Source of the DNA: Streptosporangiaceae bacterium
GTDB lineage: Bacteria; Actinomycetota; Actinomycetes; Streptosporangiales; Streptosporangiaceae
Assembly: GCA_030040815.1 (NCBI GenBank)
Contig: JASHSZ010000274.1
Location: 1 to 9,314 of the forward strand
Length of the DNA stretch: 9,314 nt
Reading direction: 5' to 3'
Shown: positions 6,183 through 9,314 of the stretch, in pieces
Layout of the letters: every line of letters starts with the position of its first letter
Position numbering within the stretch: the first letter of the stretch is position 1
Made by a program: the position numbers and the translations under genes
The notes under the pieces: model-generated
Told to the model about the DNA's origin: nothing
Seen by the model: the letters and a program-made list of their open reading frames with translations, nothing else
The model's database searches: none

Positions 6183-6545
6183 GTGGCACAGATAGACCCC
6201 CCGACCGACGCCATCGTCGGCGAGTGGCTCAGCATTCCCGCCGTGGCTGACCTGCTTGGCCTGCCCGTCAGCAGGGTCAAGCAGCTGTTGCGCGACCGCA
6301 AGCTGCTCGCGGTGCAGCGACCAGACGGCACGGTCGCCGTTCCCAGGGCGTTCGTCCACAGCGGCGAGGTTCTGCACGGCCTCGGCGGCACGCTGACGCT
6401 GCTCTTCGATTGCGGCTTCTCCGACACCGAGGCCGTGAGCTGGCTGTTCACCGCCGACGACACCCTGCCGGGTACGCCGGTGGAGGCGCTCGCGGCGCAT
6501 CGGCGCACCGAGGTGAACCGGCGGGCGCAGGCACTAGCCTTCTGA
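6183..6545 (+). CDS. Rv2175c-like helix-turn-helix DNA-binding protein
   Basis: Seen: 120 residues from a GTG at 6183, with GGGAAG (6169-6174) eight bases upstream. Residues about 18-44 ([19 protein letters not shown] onward) form a winged-helix/MerR-like helix-turn-helix. The C-terminal part contains [39 protein letters not shown] and [11 protein letters not shown], which match the Rv2175c family almost motif for motif. An ATG at 6141 in frame would give 134 residues but has no separated ribosome-binding site. Known: M. tuberculosis Rv2175c binds DNA and is phosphorylated on an N-terminal threonine by the kinase PknL, encoded beside it; no kinase gene lies in this window. Its targets here are unknown. 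The stop codon is two bases before the thiE GTG, so the two are almost certainly cotranscribed and translationally coupled. Confidence 0.85.
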   Translation: MAQIDPPTDAIVGEWLSIPAVADLLGLPVSRVKQLLRDRKLLAVQRPDGTVAVPRAFVHSGEVLHGLGGTLTLLFDCGFSDTEAVSWLFTADDTLPGTPVEALAAHRRTEVNRRAQALAF

Positions 6546-6547
6546 GC

Positions 6548-7195
6548 GTGCCCGATCGAGATCGGTTGCGCGCTCAGCTTGCCCGCGCCCGGCTGTACTT
6601 GTGCACGGACGCGCGGGAGCGCCAGGGCGACCTGCCCCGGTTTCTCGATGCCGTGCTCGGCGGTGGGGTGGACGTCATCCAGCTCCGGCAGAAGGGGCTG
6701 GAAGCCGGCCAGGAGCTGCGCTACCTCGAGGTGTTCCGCGCGGCCTGTGCCAGGCACGGTGCGCTGCTGGCGGTCAACGACCGGGCCGACGTGGCGTACG
6801 CCGCGGGCGCCGACGTGCTGCATCTCGGCCAGGACGACCTGTCGCCGGTCATCGCCCGCACGCTGATCGGGCCGGTGCCGCTCATCGGGCTGTCTTCGCA
6901 CGCCGAGGCGGAGACAGCGGCGGCCGCGGTCGAGCCCGCCGCCGATTACTTCTGCGCCGGCCCGGTGTGGCCGACGCCCACCAAGCCGGGCCGGCCAGCG
7001 CCTGGCCTGGAGCTGCTCCGGTTCGCCGCCCGGCAGGGCACGTCCCGGCCATGGTTCGCTATCGGCGGCATCGACGAGTCGAACCTGGGCCAGGTGCTGG
7101 CCGCCGGCGCCACCCGGATCGTCGTGGTACGCGTGCTCACCGAAGCCGACGACCCGGCTGCCGTCGCCGCGCGGCTCGCCGCCCGGTTGCGGTAG
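6548..7195 (+). CDS. thiE: ThiE, thiamine-phosphate synthase
   Basis: Seen: 215 residues from GTG 6548, the usual ThiE length. Motifs in order: LYLCTD (16-21), VIQLRQKG (43-50, the conserved QLRxK that binds the pyrimidine diphosphate), [20 protein letters not shown] (75-94), QDDL (95-98), [12 protein letters not shown] (111-122), [16 protein letters not shown] (133-148, diphosphate-binding loop) and FAIGGI (170-175), near the C-terminal phosphate site. Known reaction: 4-amino-5-hydroxymethyl-2-methylpyrimidine diphosphate and thiazole phosphate are joined to thiamine phosphate with release of pyrophosphate; the protein folds as a cytoplasmic TIM barrel. No catalytic motif looks lost. There is no strong Shine-Dalgarno before the GTG and the stop of the HTH gene is two bases upstream, so translation probably depends on re-initiation. 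No TPP riboswitch precedes this operon inside the window, in contrast to thiO. TenI-like proteins share the fold, but the intact substrate motifs favour ThiE. Confidence 0.95.
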   Translation: MPDRDRLRAQLARARLYLCTDARERQGDLPRFLDAVLGGGVDVIQLRQKGLEAGQELRYLEVFRAACARHGALLAVNDRADVAYAAGADVLHLGQDDLSPVIARTLIGPVPLIGLSSHAEAETAAAAVEPAADYFCAGPVWPTPTKPGRPAPGLELLRFAARQGTSRPWFAIGGIDESNLGQVLAAGATRIVVVRVLTEADDPAAVAARLAARLR

Positions 7196-7208
7196 CCCGA
7201 CGGTCAGG

Positions 7209-7227
7209 ACTCTGCGGACAGCAGAGT
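7209..7227 (+). terminator. Hairpin after thiE, possible terminator
   Basis: ACTCTGC (7209-7215) and GCAGAGT (7221-7227) form a perfect 7-bp stem with a five-base GGACA loop, 13 bases after the thiE stop. No run of T follows, so this would be a U-less hairpin of the kind proposed in actinobacteria, or an RNA-stabilising 3' end. Confidence 0.4.
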
Positions 7228-7254
7228 GCGCTTCCGGCTGCGGGATCGCCCCGC

Positions 7255-7260
7255 TAGCGT
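7255..7260 (+). promoter_or_regulatory. Candidate -10 box and adjoining palindrome upstream of the methyltransferase
   Basis: TAGCGT fits TANNNT and would start transcription near 7267, giving a leader of about 23 bases with the GGAGG site at 7280-7284. The perfect 10-bp palindrome GCTGGCCAGC (7261-7270) lies directly on the expected start point, where a repressor could bind; that is speculation. The hexamer is part of the 11-mer CCCGCTAGCGT (7250-7260) shared with the oxidoreductase leader. No -35 was recognised. Confidence 0.3.
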
Positions 7261-7289
7261 GCTGGCCAGCAGGCCACGCGGAGGTCACC

Positions 7290-8003
7290 ATGCCAGCTAT
7301 CAGCCGCGCTCGTTACGACGGTCACGCTGACTGGTACGAGGCCTGGAACCAGCCGCACGTCGCGGGCAATGCGGCCATGATCGCGGGTCTGCTCGGCCGG
7401 GGCGGCGGCCGCTGCCTCGACCTGGGCTGCGGCGGCGGCGCGTATCTGGCTGCGCTCGCCGCGACCGGGTGGACGGTCGTCGGGCTCGACCGGTCCGCTG
7501 ACCAGCTTCGCTTCGCCCGGCGCCGGTCCCCGCACGTGCTGCAGGGCGACGCGGCCGCGCTGCCATTCGCCGACGGGACGTTCACAGCCGTGGCGGCAAT
7601 CTGGATCTCGACCGACGTCGACGACTTCGGGGCGGTCCTGGCGGAGTCTTCGCGGGTGCTGCGGCCGGGCGGTCTGCTGGTGTGTTACGGCGTCCACCCG
7701 TGCTTCAACGGGCCGCACATCGAGTGGATGGACGACGGCGGCAGCTGGGCGCATCCTGGCTACCGGATGAGCGGCTGGCATCAGCGATCCGCGTGGTGGG
7801 GGCCTTTTGTCCGCGCTCGAGTTGGAATGCGGCACCACCCGCTGGCCGAGCTACTGACCGGATTCATCAGCGCAGAGTTGGTGATCGACTACGTCGCCGA
7901 GCTCGGCGATCGACCGGTGCCCACCATCCTCGCGATCCGGGCCCGAAAGCCGGTGCGAACGGACACCCGGCCGGGAGGGCGGACGGGCCCGTTCCCCTCC
8001 TGA
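7290..8003 (+). CDS. Class I SAM-dependent methyltransferase
   Basis: Seen: 237 residues from ATG 7290, five bases after GGAGG. The N-terminus has YDGHADWYEAWN, the usual lead helix of Methyltransf_11-type enzymes. Motif I is CLDLGCGGGAYL (42-53, glycine-rich SAM loop), the acidic residue after beta-2 is Asp67 in VVGLDRSADQL, GDAAALPFADGTF (86-98) is the adenine-contacting segment, and RVLRPGGLLV (122-131) is the post-motif. The region 135-185 is rich in Trp, His and Tyr and probably forms the acceptor site. Known for the family: methyl transfer from SAM to small molecules such as quinones, phenols or secondary metabolites; the substrate cannot be told from sequence. Residues 221-237 (proline, arginine and glycine) look disordered. 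The gene follows thiE after 94 bp with its own ribosome-binding site and possible promoter, so it may be a separate unit. It converges on the prenyl synthase with 19 bp between the stops. Confidence 0.88.
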   Translation: MPAISRARYDGHADWYEAWNQPHVAGNAAMIAGLLGRGGGRCLDLGCGGGAYLAALAATGWTVVGLDRSADQLRFARRRSPHVLQGDAAALPFADGTFTAVAAIWISTDVDDFGAVLAESSRVLRPGGLLVCYGVHPCFNGPHIEWMDDGGSWAHPGYRMSGWHQRSAWWGPFVRARVGMRHHPLAELLTGFISAELVIDYVAELGDRPVPTILAIRARKPVRTDTRPGGRTGPFPS

Positions 8004-8022
8004 TGGGTTCTTCTGGGCCGGG

Positions 8023-9120
8023 TTATTCGTTGCGGTTGGTGACGAACTCCGCGAGTGCCGCGAGAGCCGACCGGGCCGCGCCGGGGATCGGCGCGCCGTC
8101 CAGGGCGGCGATGGCCTCCTTGCGGTAGGCGGCGATGAGGTGCTCGCACTCGGCGACCGCCCCCGTCTCGGTGAGCACCGCCCTGACCTCAGCCGCAGCC
8201 GTCTCCGTCAGGTTGCGCTCGCCCAGGTGGCGGTCGAGCACGGCCACCTGGGCCGTGCTGGCGCGCTCCCTGGCCAGGGCGACCAGGACGGTGCGCTTGC
8301 CCTCGGCGATGTCCCCGCAGGCCGGTTTCCCGGTTCTGGCCGGGTCGCCGAAGACGCCGAGCAGGTCATCGCGGAGCTGGAAGGCGATGCCCAGCGGCGA
8401 CCCGTAGCGCGAGGAGAGGCTGACCAGCTCGCCGGCGTCGGATCCGGTCGCGGCCGCGGCCAGTTCCACGCCGAGCTGGAGCGGGCGCTCGGTGCTGTAC
8501 CTCGTGGTCTTGTAGGTGATCACCCGGACAGCAGCTGCCACCGACGTGCTGGCGTCTGCCTGACTGAGCAGGTCCAGGTACTGGCCGGCAGCCAGCTCGG
8601 TCTGCATGGCGGCGAAGACCGGCGCGCCGCGGCGCAGCACGTCCGGCGCGAACCCGCTGTCCCGGAACAGCTCGTTCGTCCAGGCCAGGAGGAGGTCACC
8701 GACCAGGATCGCCGCACTCGTCCCGAATCGTTCCGCGCTGCCAGACCGGCCGGTCGCGGCGTGCCACGCGGCAAAACGCTTGTGCACCGAGGGCTGGCCG
8801 CGCCTCAGGTCACTGTCGTCCATGACGTCGTCGTGCACGAGTGCGCTCGCCTGGAGCAGCTCGAGAGCGGCCGCGGCGGCAAAGATCGGCTGGCAGTCCT
8901 CGCCGCCGGCGGCCCGCCAGCCCCAGTAGCAGAATGCCGGGCGCAGCCGCTTGCCCCCGGCGACCAGGCTGCTGATCGCGTCGAGGCTGGGCAGCACGTC
9001 GGCGCCTATTTCGGTCAGCACCGCGCGCTGACGGGCCAGGAACGCCGCGAGCGCGTCACTCACCCCGGAGCGGATGCGCTCGAGCCGGGCCGGGTCGAAG
9101 CCGGCGTGGTCGGTTGCCAC
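8023..9120 (-). CDS. Polyprenyl (geranylgeranyl-type) diphosphate synthase, IdsA-like
   Basis: Seen: 365 residues from the GTG at 9120-9118. GGKRLRP (55-61) binds isopentenyl diphosphate; the first aspartate-rich motif is HDDVMDD (96-102) followed by RRG (106-108); KTTRYSTERPLQLG (204-217) follows; the second motif is FQLRDDLLGVFGD (247-259) and GKRT lies at 274-277. Known reaction: head-to-tail condensation of isopentenyl diphosphate onto an allylic diphosphate, using magnesium held by the aspartates, in the cytoplasm. The second motif reads DDxxG rather than DDxxD, which as I recall is usual for actinobacterial IdsA-type proteins. Ser92 and Ala93, four and five residues before the first motif, are small, so a product of C20 or longer is plausible but not settled. 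No Shine-Dalgarno precedes the GTG; a TANNNT box stands eight bases upstream. The products may serve carotenoid, quinone or lipid-carrier synthesis; no such partner gene is in the window. Confidence 0.93.
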   Translation of the reverse strand: MATDHAGFDPARLERIRSGVSDALAAFLARQRAVLTEIGADVLPSLDAISSLVAGGKRLRPAFCYWGWRAAGGEDCQPIFAAAAALELLQASALVHDDVMDDSDLRRGQPSVHKRFAAWHAATGRSGSAERFGTSAAILVGDLLLAWTNELFRDSGFAPDVLRRGAPVFAAMQTELAAGQYLDLLSQADASTSVAAAVRVITYKTTRYSTERPLQLGVELAAAATGSDAGELVSLSSRYGSPLGIAFQLRDDLLGVFGDPARTGKPACGDIAEGKRTVLVALARERASTAQVAVLDRHLGERNLTETAAAEVRAVLTETGAVAECEHLIAAYRKEAIAALDGAPIPGAARSALAALAEFVTNRNE

Positions 9121-9128
9121 GTTTTCGC

Positions 9129-9134
9129 AGACTA
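9129..9134 (-). promoter_or_regulatory. Candidate -10 box for the prenyl synthase (possibly leaderless)
   Basis: TAGTCT, read on the minus strand from 9134 to 9129, ends eight bases before the GTG at 9120, so the transcript would begin at or within a base or two of the start codon. No Shine-Dalgarno lies between. No -35 hexamer was recognised; the spacer contains the G8/C8 run. Confidence 0.4.
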
Positions 9135-9135
9135 T

Positions 9136-9143
9136 CCCCCCCC
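9136..9143 (+). repeat. Run of eight C
   Basis: An uninterrupted C8 tract (G8 on the prenyl-synthase strand) lies in the spacer just upstream of the candidate -10 of the prenyl synthase. Length change here would alter promoter spacing rather than a coding frame. Confidence 0.6.
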
Positions 9144-9182
9144 GGTGGCGGGCTCTGGCCCGACCGCCCTTGCCAATGCCGA

Positions 9183-9188
9183 TAGCCT
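9183..9188 (+). promoter_or_regulatory. Candidate -10 box for metF (possibly leaderless)
   Basis: TAGCCT ends seven bases before the metF ATG at 9196, the spacing expected when transcription starts on the A of the start codon. No Shine-Dalgarno is visible between them. TTGCCA at 9170-9175 is only seven bases upstream of the box, too close to be its -35. Confidence 0.45.
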
Positions 9189-9195
9189 TCTCGAC

Positions 9196-9314
9196 ATGCC
9201 AGTCAGCGCTGCCCCTGTTATCAGAGACCTCATCGCCGACGGACGGCAGTCGTTCTCCTTCGAGTTCATGCCGCCCAAGACCGAAGCCGAGTGGCAGCGG
9301 TTGTGGCTGGCCAT
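9196..9314 (+). CDS. metF: MetF, methylenetetrahydrofolate reductase, N-terminus (runs off the right edge)
   Basis: Seen: 39 residues from ATG 9196 to the window end. IRDLIADGRQSFSFEFMPPK (9-28) matches the first strand of the MetF barrel, and Glu23 in SFEFMPPKT corresponds to the conserved catalytic glutamate of the family (SFEFFPP in E. coli). Known reaction: reduction of 5,10-methylenetetrahydrofolate to 5-methyltetrahydrofolate with a flavin, feeding methionine synthesis. Only the first part is present, so NADH or NADPH use and intactness cannot be judged. The gene diverges from the prenyl synthase with 75 bp between start codons. Confidence 0.9.
   Translation, partial: MPVSAAPVIRDLIADGRQSFSFEFMPPKTEAEWQRLWLA

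Noticed and set aside
7983..7992. Palindrome ACGGGCCCGT near the end of the methyltransferase as a bidirectional terminator.
   Set aside because: It has no loop, no T run, and lies within the coding sequence; not enough to call.

Overview
The window is gene-dense, strongly G+C-rich DNA with GTG starts, TANNNT-type -10 candidates and gene families typical of Actinomycetota (an Rv2175c-like HTH protein, an IdsA-type polyprenyl synthase, a cyclase/STAND/TPR signalling protein). Genus cannot be fixed from the sequence. It looks like a chromosomal housekeeping neighbourhood with a signalling insert. No rRNA, tRNA, IS element or CRISPR array is visible.

Layout. (1) Positions 1-515, minus strand: the 5' part of thiO (glycine oxidase, thiamine thiazole branch), running off the left edge, preceded by a TPP riboswitch whose 3' end contains the thiO ribosome-binding site. 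(2) 527-4838: a lipoprotein with seven Asp-box (BNR-like) motifs on the minus strand, diverging from a 913-residue cyclase-homology/STAND ATPase/TPR protein on the plus strand, followed by a small SnoaL/NTF2-like gene broken by two frameshifts. (3) 4939-8003, plus strand: an FAD/NAD(P)H oxidoreductase of the ferredoxin-reductase type, an Rv2175c-like HTH protein, thiE two bases behind it, and a SAM-dependent methyltransferase. (4) 8023-9314: a polyprenyl diphosphate synthase on the minus strand, converging on the methyltransferase and diverging from metF, which runs off the right edge.

How they fit. thiO and thiE supply the thiazole precursor chemistry and the final coupling step of thiamine phosphate synthesis; only thiO is under the visible TPP riboswitch. 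thiO and the oxidoreductase/HTH/thiE group probably form an old thiamine neighbourhood, and the lipoprotein/cyclase/SnoaL block looks like an insert between them. The methyltransferase has no evident link to thiamine. metF and the prenyl synthase share a 75-bp divergent intergenic region in which both start codons sit 7-8 nt behind a TANNNT box and lack a Shine-Dalgarno, suggesting leaderless transcripts.

The most notable points are the doubly frameshifted SnoaL gene (the second lesion lies in a perfect 9-bp tandem repeat), a cyclase-homology domain that keeps its metal aspartates but seems to have lost nucleotide-recognition residues, the paired lipoprotein/STAND divergon, and the candidate leaderless starts. 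I found nothing that clearly amounts to a wholly new biological system.
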